A DNA stretch of 64,000 nucleotides from Aliiroseovarius sediminis (GTDB taxonomy: Bacteria > Pseudomonadota > Alphaproteobacteria > Rhodobacterales > Rhodobacteraceae): the NCBI RefSeq assembly GCF_022678485.1, contig NZ_JALBYP010000039.1, forward strand, positions 1 through 64,000. The letters run 5' to 3'. The position numbers and the translations under genes are program-made. The notes beneath the pieces were generated by a model that was not told the origin of the DNA, ran no database searches, and saw only the letters and a list, made by a program, of their open reading frames with translations. This document shows positions 7,970-16,894 of this stretch, piece by piece (the stretch's first letter is position 1; each line of letters starts with the position of its first letter).

Positions 7970-8681
7970 TTCCGACAAAACCCCGATCTGGAAGGCCATC
8001 GCTAACGCATTGCGCAGTGACTTGGCTGAAGGACGCTATGCGCCGGGGGACAAGTTGCCGACTGAGGCTGCGCTGGCAGACCGCTTTGGCGTGAACCGCC
8101 ACACGGTGCGCCACGGGATTTCGGTATTGGTTGAGGAAGGGCTGGTGCGCACCCGTCGCGGTGCAGGGGCCTTTGTCGCGGCCACACCGACCGACTATCC
8201 GATTGGCAATCGGGTGCGGTTCCACGAAAACCTGATCGCCGCAGGCCGCAGACCGGAAAAGCGCATGCTCGCGTTGGGCGAGCGCGCTGCGACGATTGGC
8301 GAGGCTCAGGCGTTGCAAATTGAGGCGGGCAATCCGGTCTGTGCTTATCATGGGCTTTCATTGGCAGATGGTCAGCCAATTGCCGTATTTGAAAGCCTGT
8401 TCCCGATCCTGAGGCTCCCAGGAATTACCGCGGCATTGACAGAAACAAGTGGCGTCACCCGAGCGCTGAGTATTGTGGGTATCGACGACTATACGCGTGC
8501 CTCAACCCGGCTGACGGCAGTCCGCGCTACCGCAACACATGCGCTACTTTTGAATGTTGGTGAAGGCGATCCTTTGCTGAGATCGTCAAGTGTCAATACA
8601 TGTGCGATTGGTAAGCCAGTAGAATACGGTCGCACATGGTTTGCAGGGGATCGGGTCACACTAACGTTAGAAGACCAATAA
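7959..8681 (+). CDS. phnF: PhnF, GntR-family phosphonate regulator
   Basis: 240 residues from a TTG start; an in-frame stop six bases upstream leaves no earlier option. The N-terminal winged helix (IANALRSDLAEGRYAPGDK, LPTEAALADRFGVNRHTVR) is the GntR/HutC DNA-binding domain and residues about 90-235 form the UTRA effector domain. PhnF commonly represses phn genes and senses a phosphonate or phosphate-related ligand. It is divergent from phnG. Its last codons converge on, and overlap, the remains of an SDR gene. Confidence 0.9.
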   Translation: MCDSSDKTPIWKAIANALRSDLAEGRYAPGDKLPTEAALADRFGVNRHTVRHGISVLVEEGLVRTRRGAGAFVAATPTDYPIGNRVRFHENLIAAGRRPEKRMLALGERAATIGEAQALQIEAGNPVCAYHGLSLADGQPIAVFESLFPILRLPGITAALTETSGVTRALSIVGIDDYTRASTRLTAVRATATHALLLNVGEGDPLLRSSSVNTCAIGKPVEYGRTWFAGDRVTLTLEDQ

Positions 8682-8750
8682 GGGCATTGCCTCGGTGGCG
8701 AGTGCGGCACCGAGGCCGCGATTGCTGCCTGTGATCAGGATGCGTGCCAT
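8667..8750 (-). pseudogene. 5' stub of a short-chain dehydrogenase gene
   Basis: The frame starts with ATG at 8750, overlapping the phnE stop in an ATGA, and reads MARILITGSNRGLGAALATE, the Rossmann TGxxxGxG start of an SDR enzyme. After about 22 codons it enters sequence that is the end of phnF and stops at 8667. It was once the next gene of the phnCDEE operon. The junction with phnF marks a deletion. Confidence 0.75.
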
Positions 8751-10063
8751 CAGTCTTTGCGCCCGATCAGCTTGCCGCGCAGCCAGCCCGAGAGCCAGTC
8801 CATGAACATCACCATGGCAATGATCAGCACGATGTAATAGGCGACCTCTTCCCAGTCTTTTTGCGTCTGGATCGCTTGGGTCAGCATCAGCCCGATACCG
8901 CCACCCGTAATGGCACCAATAATTGTGGCGGAGCGCGTGTTTGATTCCAGAAAATAGAGGATTTGCGCCAGCAGCACAGGCACCAGCTGAGGGATCACGC
9001 CAAAACGGTAGCGTTGTAACGGCTTGGCCCCTGTGGAGGAGACCCCTTCGATCTGCTTTTGATCCACGTTTTCCAAAGCCTCGGAAAAGATTTTGCCAAA
9101 GGTGCCCGTATCCGTGATCAGGATTGCCAGTGCGCCTGTCAAAGGGCCCGGGCCGAACGCGCGAGCCAAAACTACTGTCCAGATCAGGGCATCCACACCG
9201 CGCATAAAGTCGAACAGGCGGCGGGTGGCGGCACGCAGGATCATAATTGGTGAAAAGCGCTTGGCCGCGAGAAAGCCCAGCGGCAGTGCGATGATCGCAG
9301 CGCCCATGGTGCCTAGAAACGCCATCAGGATCGTCTCACCGATGGCCCAAGCCACGTCCTTGTGCCGCCACATGGCGTTGTTCCACCAGTCAGATATCGC
9401 ACCCGAGACATTCGGGCGCGCAGGGTCCACACGCTCTCCGAACAGGATCGTTGAGAGGCTTTGACCGTGGTAAGGGCTGTCGAGGGTGAACCAGAACAAC
9501 TCCCAACCCGGGAAATAGTTGAACACTTCGGTGCGCGCCCCTGTCAGGGTAATGCGGCCCTCGGGCGTGGTGATGCCGATGCGGCGACTTGAGGCTGAAA
9601 TCCAGTCAGGCAAGTCATCAGGTAGGTTCGTGGTCAGGGCCCGACCCTCTGCCTGCACCTCGATCAGCGGAAAGTTTGGAATTTCAATCTCGGTCCGGTT
9701 GTCAGGCAGGTAGCGAACGATGTGATCGCCGCCCAGATCAATGGTGATGACCTCGTCGCCGGTAACCCATGCGGGCCGCGCGCCTTCGGGGTAGCGGCCC
9801 TTGCGTTCGCCCTCAACGGCATAGCTGATCTCGCCCGAGCGGTTGTCACGGGTCACATGTACCTTGTGAGACCAGCTGTCCGAGACCAGCGTGACGGCGT
9901 TGTCCATATTGGCGCGTCCGGCCAGACCTGGCAGGTCGAAGGCGAAGAAAATATAGGTGAGATAGGCAAGGATCACGGCCGGAATGGCAAAACCCATCAG
10001 CCGCTTGCGCTGAAACAGCCTGTCGGCTGTAAGCTTGGTGGTGTCCAGATCAATAGCGGTCAT
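8750..10063 (-). CDS. phnE: PhnE, phosphonate ABC permease (long form)
   Basis: 437 residues, longer than the 270-300 of ordinary PhnE. A first membrane segment (GFAIPAVILAYLTYIFF, residues 25-41) is followed by a roughly 190-residue extracytoplasmic domain, then the five-helix BPD_transp_1 core with the ATPase-docking loop (EGVSSTGAKPLQRYRFGVIPQ). It should form a heterodimeric channel with the second permease and work with PhnC and PhnD. Long PhnE of this kind is common in roseobacters. Confidence 0.92.
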   Translation of the reverse strand: MTAIDLDTTKLTADRLFQRKRLMGFAIPAVILAYLTYIFFAFDLPGLAGRANMDNAVTLVSDSWSHKVHVTRDNRSGEISYAVEGERKGRYPEGARPAWVTGDEVITIDLGGDHIVRYLPDNRTEIEIPNFPLIEVQAEGRALTTNLPDDLPDWISASSRRIGITTPEGRITLTGARTEVFNYFPGWELFWFTLDSPYHGQSLSTILFGERVDPARPNVSGAISDWWNNAMWRHKDVAWAIGETILMAFLGTMGAAIIALPLGFLAAKRFSPIMILRAATRRLFDFMRGVDALIWTVVLARAFGPGPLTGALAILITDTGTFGKIFSEALENVDQKQIEGVSSTGAKPLQRYRFGVIPQLVPVLLAQILYFLESNTRSATIIGAITGGGIGLMLTQAIQTQKDWEEVAYYIVLIIAMVMFMDWLSGWLRGKLIGRKD

Positions 10064-10082
10064 GGGCTTGGTCCTTCAATGC

Positions 10083-10958
10083 TTAATGTGTCTGACCATC
10101 GGTCAGCTTGTTGCGGTAGCGGCTTGAAACCTGATCAAAGAAGATAATCGTGCCGAAGAGCAGGATGAAGATCGCCGCCGCTTCGTCAAAACGGCCCGGC
10201 CCCCACGCCATGGCATTGCGCAGCTCGTAACCCAGACCACCAGCGCCCACAAAACCCAGAATGGCAGAGGCGCGGATGTTGACCTCAAAGCGCAGGAGTG
10301 TGTAGCTCACGTAATTTGGAGCGACCTGCGGCAGCACGCCGAGCAGCATCCGCTGGAGCCATGTCGCCCCCGTCGAGGACAGTCCCTCGACTGCTTTAAG
10401 GTCGGTATTCTCGGAGACTTCGGAGAACATCTTTGCCAATGCCCCAGCCGTGTGGATAGCAATGGCGGACATCGCAGGTACAGGCCCGCCGCCCAGCACA
10501 AAGATCAGCACCAGCGCGATCACGATTTCGGGCACGGCGCGCATGATGTCAGAGATACGGCGAAACAGCGGGATCAGGCAGGGCCATTTGGCCAAGCCTC
10601 TGGTGCCCAGCAGGGAGAGGAACAGCCCACCGATGGCCCCAATCAGCGTGGAGACGGCGGCGATGTTCAAGGTCTCGACCAACGCGGGGAAATATTTTGC
10701 AGTCAGGGCAGGCAGGTCGGCACGTTTCTCCCAAGCCTCTGACAGAACATCGGCGGGATAGTCACCAACTTGATGCAGCCCGTTCCAAAAGCCGCCAGCG
10801 TTGCGATCATCGGCAATGTTGAATCCCGAGACCATCAGGATCACAAATATAAGAAGCGTGAGACCACTATAAAGCCTGCGCCGCTGCACCTGCGCCATAT
10901 AGCTGGACTGGATTGTGCGCACCGTCTGCGCCGCGCCGCTGAGTGAGATATCTGCCAT
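10083..10958 (-). CDS. phnE: PhnE, phosphonate ABC permease (short form)
   Basis: 291 residues from the ATG at 10958, which has GGGGGC upstream; a TTG start at 10973 is in frame but less likely. One N-terminal helix (LTLLIFVILMVSGFNI) is followed by the permease core with the EAA-type loop AVEGLSSTGATWLQRMLLG, closely like that of the neighbouring permease. A terminator-like hairpin separates it from phnD, so expression is probably lower than that of phnD. Confidence 0.93.
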   Translation of the reverse strand: MADISLSGAAQTVRTIQSSYMAQVQRRRLYSGLTLLIFVILMVSGFNIADDRNAGGFWNGLHQVGDYPADVLSEAWEKRADLPALTAKYFPALVETLNIAAVSTLIGAIGGLFLSLLGTRGLAKWPCLIPLFRRISDIMRAVPEIVIALVLIFVLGGGPVPAMSAIAIHTAGALAKMFSEVSENTDLKAVEGLSSTGATWLQRMLLGVLPQVAPNYVSYTLLRFEVNIRASAILGFVGAGGLGYELRNAMAWGPGRFDEAAAIFILLFGTIIFFDQVSSRYRNKLTDGQTH

Positions 10959-10970
10959 GTTGCCCCCAGA

Positions 10971-11004
10971 CAAAAAAATTCCGGCAGCCCCGAAGGGCTA
11001 CCGG
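10971..11004 (-). terminator. UUCG-loop hairpin plus T-run between phnD and phnE
   Basis: On the minus strand a 10-bp stem (CCGGTAGCCC with GGGCTGCCGG, one G-U pair) closes a TTCG loop and is followed by AATTTTTTT. This is a strong intrinsic terminator placed inside the operon, 18 bp after the phnD stop. It probably stops most transcripts after phnD so that the binding protein is made in excess over the permeases. Confidence 0.8.
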
Positions 11005-11022
11005 ATGCGCCATAGAAATTGA

Positions 11023-11934
11023 TTAGCCGCCGATCTTCGCTTTGCGGGCTTCGACGATTGAAATGTAGGTATCATGTGTGACGGGCTGGAAGCCGAGCGT
11101 GTCACCAGAGGCCACACCGTAGGCGCACTCAGGATCGGCTTCAAAAAGACCATCAACCAGCGCAGTCATCTTTGTCCGTACGTCCGCTGGCAAGGCTTTG
11201 CGCAGAACAACTGGGCCTTCGGGGATCACTTTGGATTTCCAGATCTGAACCATGTCGTTCATGTCAACGAGACCCGCATCAACGGCCTTGCGAAGCGCGC
11301 CCGAGTTGTAGCCGTCTTCCCAGTTGCCCTGAGCGTCGGCCCATGTCACGCCGCCGTCAATGTCACCGTTGTTTACGGCTACGATGGTTTGCTCGTGACC
11401 GCCCGTGAATTTCACTTCGCCAAAGTACTCGCCGCTCTCCATGGTCACGCCGTCTTTGTGCTGAGGGATCTCGATGGAGGGGATCAGGTAGCCTGATGTG
11501 GAGTTCGGATCACCAAACCCGAATACTTTGCCTTCCATGTCGTCCAGTGATGTCACGCTGCTGTCTTTGCGGGCAAAGCCGATAGAGTGGTAGCCGACGG
11601 AGCCATCTACGTTCACTTTGATCAGCACAGGCTCTACGGCTTCCGGATCTTGCAGGAATGTGGCGGCATAGGCGGAGGCACCGAGCCAAGCCATGTCGAT
11701 GTTACCGCCCAGCAGGCCCTGAATCACACCGTTATAGTCGGCAGGGGCAAAGAGCTTTGTCTCGACGCCGAGGGCTTCGGTCGTGTAGTCCGCCAAGCAC
11801 TGATAGCTGTTCATGCGGTCTTGGGCGTTTTCACCGCCAAGGATGCCGATGCGGAATTCGGTGATCTCTTGGGCAACAGCGCCCGTGGTGAGCGCTGTTG
11901 TAGCGGCAAGTGCCAGTGCAAGTGTCTTTTTCAT
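11023..11934 (-). CDS. phnD: PhnD, periplasmic phosphonate-binding protein
   Basis: 303 residues with a signal peptide ending near AVAQ at residue 22. The mature part opens ITEFRIGILGGENAQDR, and the family segments PADYNGVIQGLLGGNIDMAWLG (split here as PADYNGVIQG and NIDMAWLG), FGDPNSTSGYL and GGVTWADAQG are present; the STSG and Tyr/Asp positions form the phosphonate-binding pocket. It is followed by an intrinsic terminator and preceded by phnC. Confidence 0.95.
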   Translation of the reverse strand: MKKTLALALAATTALTTGAVAQEITEFRIGILGGENAQDRMNSYQCLADYTTEALGVETKLFAPADYNGVIQGLLGGNIDMAWLGASAYAATFLQDPEAVEPVLIKVNVDGSVGYHSIGFARKDSSVTSLDDMEGKVFGFGDPNSTSGYLIPSIEIPQHKDGVTMESGEYFGEVKFTGGHEQTIVAVNNGDIDGGVTWADAQGNWEDGYNSGALRKAVDAGLVDMNDMVQIWKSKVIPEGPVVLRKALPADVRTKMTALVDGLFEADPECAYGVASGDTLGFQPVTHDTYISIVEARKAKIGG

Positions 11935-12006
11935 CGTTTTCTCCGTGGTTGATTGCCCGAGTGCCTAACGGCTTTGAGGGCTGGTTATGTGAGGGTAGAA
12001 ACTGGC

Positions 12007-12822
12007 TCAGACGTAGGCTCCAGCCTCGCGAACCTCTGGTCTGTCCAATGTTTCAATTTCGGTAGAGGTGGCCGCTTCGGAAAAATCCGCGCCTGCGCCG
12101 TAGATATCGCGGGCAACACCAGTGGTTAGCTGCTCGGGCGCGCCGTCAAACACGATCCTGCCATCGCGCATGCCGATCACACGGTCGCAATAGCGGCGCG
12201 CCGTATCCAGTGTGTGCAAATTGGCGATGACCGTGCGCCCGTCTGCCTCATGGATGGCGCGCAGTGATTGCATCACCACTTGCGCATTCATTGGATCAAG
12301 AGAGGCAATCGGCTCGTCTGCGAGAATGATCTTGGGATCCTGCATCAATGCCCGGGCAATCGCCACGCGCTGTTGCTGGCCTCCTGACAAGGCCTCGGCG
12401 CGCTTGGGCGCCTGTTCAGCGATGCCAAGGCGGTCGAGAACTTCGATTGCTTTGTGAATATCAGCCTGTGGATAGAGGTTGAACAGCGTCGCAAGTGTCG
12501 AGCGTTTGTTCAGCGTGCCGTGGAGTACGTTAGACACAACGTCCATGCGTGGTACGAGGTTAAACTGTTGAAAGATCATCGCACAACGCGATTGCCAGTT
12601 GCGTCGCGCGGCACCGCGCAGAGATGTAATGTCCTCGCCCTCAAATGTGATCGTACCGGATGACGCATCACTGAGACGATTAACCATCCGCAAAAGAGTG
12701 GATTTTCCCGCACCTGACCGCCCAATTATGCCGATCATGGATGGTGCGTCTACGGAGATGTTGGCCGAATCAACGGCTGTTTTGTCTCCGAAGCGTTTCG
12801 TTAGTGTATCGATTCTAAGCAT
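12007..12822 (-). CDS. phnC: PhnC, phosphonate ABC transporter ATPase
   Basis: 271 residues from the ATG at 12822, which sits behind GGGGGCGAT; the reading frame is open to 12978 but the added residues have no family resemblance. Walker A is GRSGAGKST near residue 35, signature [14 protein letters not shown], Walker [13 protein letters not shown]. First gene of phnCDEE. The start lies 70 bp from a pair of Pho half-sites. Confidence 0.94.
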   Translation of the reverse strand: MLRIDTLTKRFGDKTAVDSANISVDAPSMIGIIGRSGAGKSTLLRMVNRLSDASSGTITFEGEDITSLRGAARRNWQSRCAMIFQQFNLVPRMDVVSNVLHGTLNKRSTLATLFNLYPQADIHKAIEVLDRLGIAEQAPKRAEALSGGQQQRVAIARALMQDPKIILADEPIASLDPMNAQVVMQSLRAIHEADGRTVIANLHTLDTARRYCDRVIGMRDGRIVFDGAPEQLTTGVARDIYGAGADFSEAATSTEIETLDRPEVREAGAYV

Positions 12823-12891
12823 ATCGCCCCCATGTTTGGGGGGCGAATACGCGACGAACATCACAGACTTGCGACGGCTACGATTCAGTTT

Positions 12892-12921
12892 CATGACAAT
12901 TGAGCAAAGATACTGTGACAG
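12892..12921 (-). promoter_or_regulatory. Candidate Pho half-sites before phnC
   Basis: Minus-strand TGTCAC (12915-12920) and TGTCAT (12893-12898) lie 22 bp apart, the same face-of-helix spacing as the two best half-sites at pstS. They stand 70-100 bp upstream of the phnC ATG and about 160 bp upstream of divergent phoR, so one PhoB site could serve both. Confidence 0.5.
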
Positions 12922-13081
12922 TGCCTTTGGAGCTTTGCTTTTATTGGTGGGTGCGCTGGAACATACATCAAATCGCACACCCGAAACTTGTTTGTCTCTT
13001 GGTTGGACTGAAAGCTATGGATGCCCTAAGGAATGGATTCAGGAATGCAATCAGGCGGCACCTGTATTGGAGAGGTCCAAG

Positions 13082-14140
13082 ATGAATGATGAAATTCTTA
13101 ATGCTCTTTTGGCTGCTGTTCCGCTCCCCAGCCTTGCCATTGATGGTTCCGAGCGCATCATCGCGGCCAATACTGATGCTCTGACACTCATCGGACAACA
13201 GGCGCGGGGCCAGAATTATGTCACGATGTTGCGTCAGCCGGCCCTTCTTGAGGCGATCGAGGCAACGCTGACGGACGGCATCGCGCGCGCAACACAGTAT
13301 CTCAGTAATGATGGTGCACAGGACACGACGTTTCGGGTCAGTTGTCGCACGGTGCGGGGTTTTGGCCAAGACGCGGCAGGCGTCGTGCTTGTTACCTTCG
13401 AGGATATGACAGACAAGGAGCAGGCGAGCCAGATGCGCCGCGATTTTGTCGCAAATGTCAGCCACGAATTGCGCACGCCTTTGACGGCGCTCATGGGGTT
13501 TATTGAGACGCTGCGCGGCCCTGCGCGCAATGATCCAGAGGCGGGCGCACGGTTCCTTGATATTATGAAAACCGAGGCAGAGCGGATGAACCGCCTTGTG
13601 GGTGATCTGATGTCTCTCAACAGGGTTGAGGGGGACGAGTGCGTGCGGCCCACACAAAGTGTGGTGTTAAATGATATTCTAAATTCGACGCTGCACACCT
13701 TGCAGAGTTTGGCAAGCAAGGCGGAGGTCACTTTTGAGACTGAATACCCAGAAAATCCTGTCTATATGATTGCGGACGGGGATCAGCTCAAACAGGTCTT
13801 CACCAACATTATTATGAATGCGATAAAATATGGCGGATCGGGGGGGTGCGTAACAGTTCGGGTGATCGAGAGTGTCCGCGAGCCAGTTTTGCGTGCGCCG
13901 GGCGTGCGCATCCAGATCATCGACTATGGCGCGGGCATTGATCCGATCCATCTGCCGCGTCTCACCGAGCGATTCTACCGCGCTGATGACCACCGCAGCA
14001 AGGAGCTTGGTGGGACCGGTCTTGGGCTTGCGATCGTTAAGCACATCATCAACCGTCACCGCGGCCGCCTGCGTGTTGAAAGCGAACTGGGTCAAGGCAC
14101 AACATTTACCGTTATTCTACCTATTCAAGAAATTTCTTGA
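13082..14140 (+). CDS. phoR: PhoR, phosphate-regulon sensor histidine kinase
   Basis: 352 residues. Residues 1-110 look like a PAS domain (PLPSLAIDGSERIIAANTDA), then HisKA with FVANVSHELRTPLTAL (His128 phospho-acceptor) and a HATPase with N box (FTNIIMNAIKYG) and G box (GGTGLGLAIVKHI). No transmembrane helix is visible, unlike E. coli PhoR, so it is probably cytosolic and reports PstSCAB-PhoU status by contact. It precedes pstS, with phoB at the far end of the operon. I use the ATG at 13082 because the upstream open frame is the antisense of phnC. Confidence 0.9.
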   Translation: MNDEILNALLAAVPLPSLAIDGSERIIAANTDALTLIGQQARGQNYVTMLRQPALLEAIEATLTDGIARATQYLSNDGAQDTTFRVSCRTVRGFGQDAAGVVLVTFEDMTDKEQASQMRRDFVANVSHELRTPLTALMGFIETLRGPARNDPEAGARFLDIMKTEAERMNRLVGDLMSLNRVEGDECVRPTQSVVLNDILNSTLHTLQSLASKAEVTFETEYPENPVYMIADGDQLKQVFTNIIMNAIKYGGSGGCVTVRVIESVREPVLRAPGVRIQIIDYGAGIDPIHLPRLTERFYRADDHRSKELGGTGLGLAIVKHIINRHRGRLRVESELGQGTTFTVILPIQEIS

Positions 14141-14163
14141 GCGATAGTCAGGCATTTCGCCCA

Positions 14164-14207
14164 TTGTCATAAAGATGTAATGTAACTGTCATAAAGACGT
14201 TACGTAG
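14164..14207 (+). promoter_or_regulatory. Pho box array of pstS (four 11-bp units)
   Basis: Four consecutive 11-mers read TTGTCATAAAG, ATGTAATGTAA, CTGTCATAAAG and ACGTTACGTAG. Units 1 and 3 are near-identical and match the PhoB half-site; units 2 and 4 are degenerate. The array ends 67 bp before the pstS ATG, a position suited to activation of pstSCAB-phoU-phoB. Confidence 0.8.
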
Positions 14208-14274
14208 CCTCCGTAGACGGAGCGGGAGATTCCCATGGGGGGGTCGCTTCTTAATCTACAAACAGGAGACAAGC

Positions 14275-15315
14275 ATGTCTTTCGCAAAACTCGCAACTTC
14301 CGCACTGGCACTGTCCGCGATGGCCGCAACAACTGCTGCAGCACGGGATCAGGTGCAAATCGCTGGTTCGTCCACTGTGCTGCCCTACGCGTCAATCGTC
14401 GCCGAAGCGTTTGGTGAAAACTTTGATTTCCCCACGCCCGTTGTTGAATCCGGTGGTTCAAGCTCGGGCCTTAAGCGGTTCTGCGAAGGTGTTGGCGAAA
14501 ACACTATCGACATTGCCAACGCATCCCGTGCAATCCGTGAAAAAGAAGTCGCTGCATGTGCCGAAGCCGGTGTAACTGACATTATTGAAGTACGTATCGG
14601 GTATGATGGCATCGTATTCGCAAGCCAGATCAATGGCCCTGCCTATACTGCGTTCCAGCCTGCCGACATTTTTAATGCTCTGGGCTCCAAGGTTCTTGTG
14701 GACGGTACGATTGTCGATAACCCGCATAGCCAGTGGGCAGATTTCAACGCCAACCTACCAGCAGCAGACATCTTGGCATTTATTCCTGGCACCAAGCACG
14801 GCACACGCGAAGTATTTGAAGACAAGGTGCTGCTTGAAGGCTGTGAAGTGACAGGCGCTATGGAAGCGATGATGGCCTCTGGCATGTCTGAGGATGACGC
14901 AGAAGACGCCTGCATCGATGTGCGTCAAGACGGCGCATCCGTTGACATCGACGGCGATTACACCGAAACGCTGGCGCGCATCGACACCAACCCAAACGGT
15001 ATCGGCATCTTTGGTCTGGCGTTCTACGAAAACAACCAGGACAAGCTGAAAGTGGCGACAATGGGCGGTGTTGCACCTTCCACAGAGACCATCTCCACGG
15101 GTGAGTACCCTGTATCGCGCCCGCTGTTCTTCTACATGAAAAAAGCGCACATCGGCGTGATCCCGGGCCTCAAAGAGTTCGCGTCTTTCTTCGTAGCTGA
15201 CGAAATCGCAGGACCTGATGGCCCACTGTCCGCTTATGGTCTGGTCGCAGACCCCGAATTGGCCGCGACACAAACTGCTATCGAAGCAGAAACACCAATG
15301 GGTGGCGGTAGCTAA
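14275..15315 (+). CDS. pstS: PstS, periplasmic phosphate-binding protein
   Basis: 346 residues with signal peptide cut near AAAR. The phosphate-binding loops are visible: AGSSTVLPYAS near residue 30, ESGGSSSGLKRFC near 62 and, later, PGTKHGTREVFE near 170, the usual Thr-Arg pair contacting phosphate. The start follows ACAGGAGAC. It is the larger alphaproteobacterial PstS type rather than the E. coli type. A stable hairpin follows the stop. Confidence 0.95.
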   Translation: MSFAKLATSALALSAMAATTAAARDQVQIAGSSTVLPYASIVAEAFGENFDFPTPVVESGGSSSGLKRFCEGVGENTIDIANASRAIREKEVAACAEAGVTDIIEVRIGYDGIVFASQINGPAYTAFQPADIFNALGSKVLVDGTIVDNPHSQWADFNANLPAADILAFIPGTKHGTREVFEDKVLLEGCEVTGAMEAMMASGMSEDDAEDACIDVRQDGASVDIDGDYTETLARIDTNPNGIGIFGLAFYENNQDKLKVATMGGVAPSTETISTGEYPVSRPLFFYMKKAHIGVIPGLKEFASFFVADEIAGPDGPLSAYGLVADPELAATQTAIEAETPMGGGS

Positions 15316-15327
15316 GCGTCACAAAAC

Positions 15328-15354
15328 TGGAGATGGCGTAGAGCGCCATCTCCA
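15328..15354 (+). terminator. Hairpin between pstS and pstC, no T-run
   Basis: Arms TGGAGATGGCG (15328-15338) and its exact complement (15344-15354) close a five-base loop. No uridine run follows, so it more likely protects the pstS message end or pauses polymerase, keeping PstS above PstC. Confidence 0.65.
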
Positions 15355-15421
15355 CCTCACAAAAATGATGCCTCTCGATTGAGGCATTGCTACTTTGGAT
15401 ATCTCGACGATTGGAGCCGAC

Positions 15422-16894
15422 ATGCCGTTTACATGGCTGGTATTGATCCTTATCACCATCGCCACGGTCGGTTTTATAACGGGCCGCAACCGCGCACTTC
15501 GAAGTGCGGGTGGTGACAGTCGGGATTTGCATTCCTTACCCGTATATTACGGCTCCAATGTGGCTATGTGGGCTATTGTGCCCGCTGCAATCGTTCTCAT
15601 TATCTGGATGCTGGCGCAGCCGTTTTTCGTAAACTCACGCGTTCTTGGGACACTTCCCGATACGATGGTATCCGAAGGCAGTTCCATCGGTCTTGTGATG
15701 AGTGATGTGCGGCGGGTTGCTGACGGTTTAGATACAGCTGTTGAACAGGCTGCCATGACCCGCGAGGAGGCTGCATCCATAAGCACGGAGACTTCTGATG
15801 TCCGCGAGCTTCTCGGTGAAGTTGGGGTGGCCCTCGGATCCAACGTAAGCCCTGAAGTTCTGCAGGGCGCGCAGCTTTATCGCGCGCTGAATGCGACTAG
15901 TTCTACGATCATGACCGTGGTTGTCCTGCTTATTGCACTTGGTGGCGCGGCCTATTCCTACTCTCGCTCCAACGCTCAATTCCGCGCCCGAAACACGGTT
16001 GAACGTGGTATTCTGGCACTGTTAATCGCCGCTGCTTCTGTCGCGATCCTGACCACCATCGGCATTCTGTTTGCGCTGCTTTTCAACACGATCGAATTCT
16101 TCAAGCTTTATCCTGCGGCCGATTTCTTTTTTGGGACCAATTGGGCACCCAGCTTTTCCGGGCGTGGCGGGGCGTCTGACCTTGGCGTTCTGCCGCTGCT
16201 TTGGGGTACGTTCTATATCTCCTTCATTGCCCTTCTGGTCGCGGTGCCGATTGGTCTGTTCTCCGCGATTTATCTGTCGGAATATGCAGGCCCAAAAGTG
16301 CGCGGTATCGCAAAGCCGCTGATCGAAATTCTCGCGGGTATTCCCACAATCGTCTACGGGCTGTTTGCATTGCTGACTGTTGGCCCGCTGCTGGCGAGCA
16401 TGATTGGCAAAGATACGCTGGGCTGGATGCAGGGTGGCACCGCCGTGATGACGGCTGGCCTTGTGATGGGCATCATGCTCATTCCCTTTGTATCCTCGCT
16501 ATCTGACGACATTATCAATGCTGTGCCTCAGGCGATGCGCGACGGGTCTTACGGGCTTGGTGCGACGAAATCCGAGACGATCCGTCAGGTGATCCTGCCC
16601 GCAGCTCTGCCTGGCATCGTGGGTGCAATCCTGCTGGCGGCCTCGCGCGCTATTGGCGAGACGATGATCGTGGTGCTGGGGGCTGGGGCCGCAGCGCGGC
16701 TGTCGCTCAACCCGTTTGAGGCCATGACCACCATCACCGCAAAGATCGTGAGCCAGCTCACGGGTGACGCCGATTTTGCCTCGCCCGAGGCGCTTGTGGC
16801 TTTTGCCCTCGGCATGACCCTCTTTGTCCTTACGCTAGGGCTGAATGTCTTTGCCCTTTATATCGTGCGCAAATACCGGGAGCAGTATGACTGA
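15422..16894 (+). CDS. pstC: PstC, phosphate ABC permease
   Basis: 490 residues from the ATG at 15422, with GGAG nine bases upstream; an in-frame TTG at 15395 is less likely. An N-terminal half with two helices and a coiled extracytoplasmic stretch (residues 60-160) precedes the six-helix core. The docking loop (QAMRDGSYGLGATKSETIRQVILP) sits near residue 380 and the core contains IEILAGIPTIVYG. This long PstC with an N-terminal extension is usual in roseobacters. The stop overlaps the pstA start. Confidence 0.94.
   Translation: MPFTWLVLILITIATVGFITGRNRALRSAGGDSRDLHSLPVYYGSNVAMWAIVPAAIVLIIWMLAQPFFVNSRVLGTLPDTMVSEGSSIGLVMSDVRRVADGLDTAVEQAAMTREEAASISTETSDVRELLGEVGVALGSNVSPEVLQGAQLYRALNATSSTIMTVVVLLIALGGAAYSYSRSNAQFRARNTVERGILALLIAAASVAILTTIGILFALLFNTIEFFKLYPAADFFFGTNWAPSFSGRGGASDLGVLPLLWGTFYISFIALLVAVPIGLFSAIYLSEYAGPKVRGIAKPLIEILAGIPTIVYGLFALLTVGPLLASMIGKDTLGWMQGGTAVMTAGLVMGIMLIPFVSSLSDDIINAVPQAMRDGSYGLGATKSETIRQVILPAALPGIVGAILLAASRAIGETMIVVLGAGAAARLSLNPFEAMTTITAKIVSQLTGDADFASPEALVAFALGMTLFVLTLGLNVFALYIVRKYREQYD

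Noticed and set aside
12823-12978. N-terminal extension of phnC up to 12978
   Set aside because: The added 52 residues do not resemble ABC ATPases, and the ATG at 12822 has a strong ribosome site; the region is the promoter with Pho half-sites.
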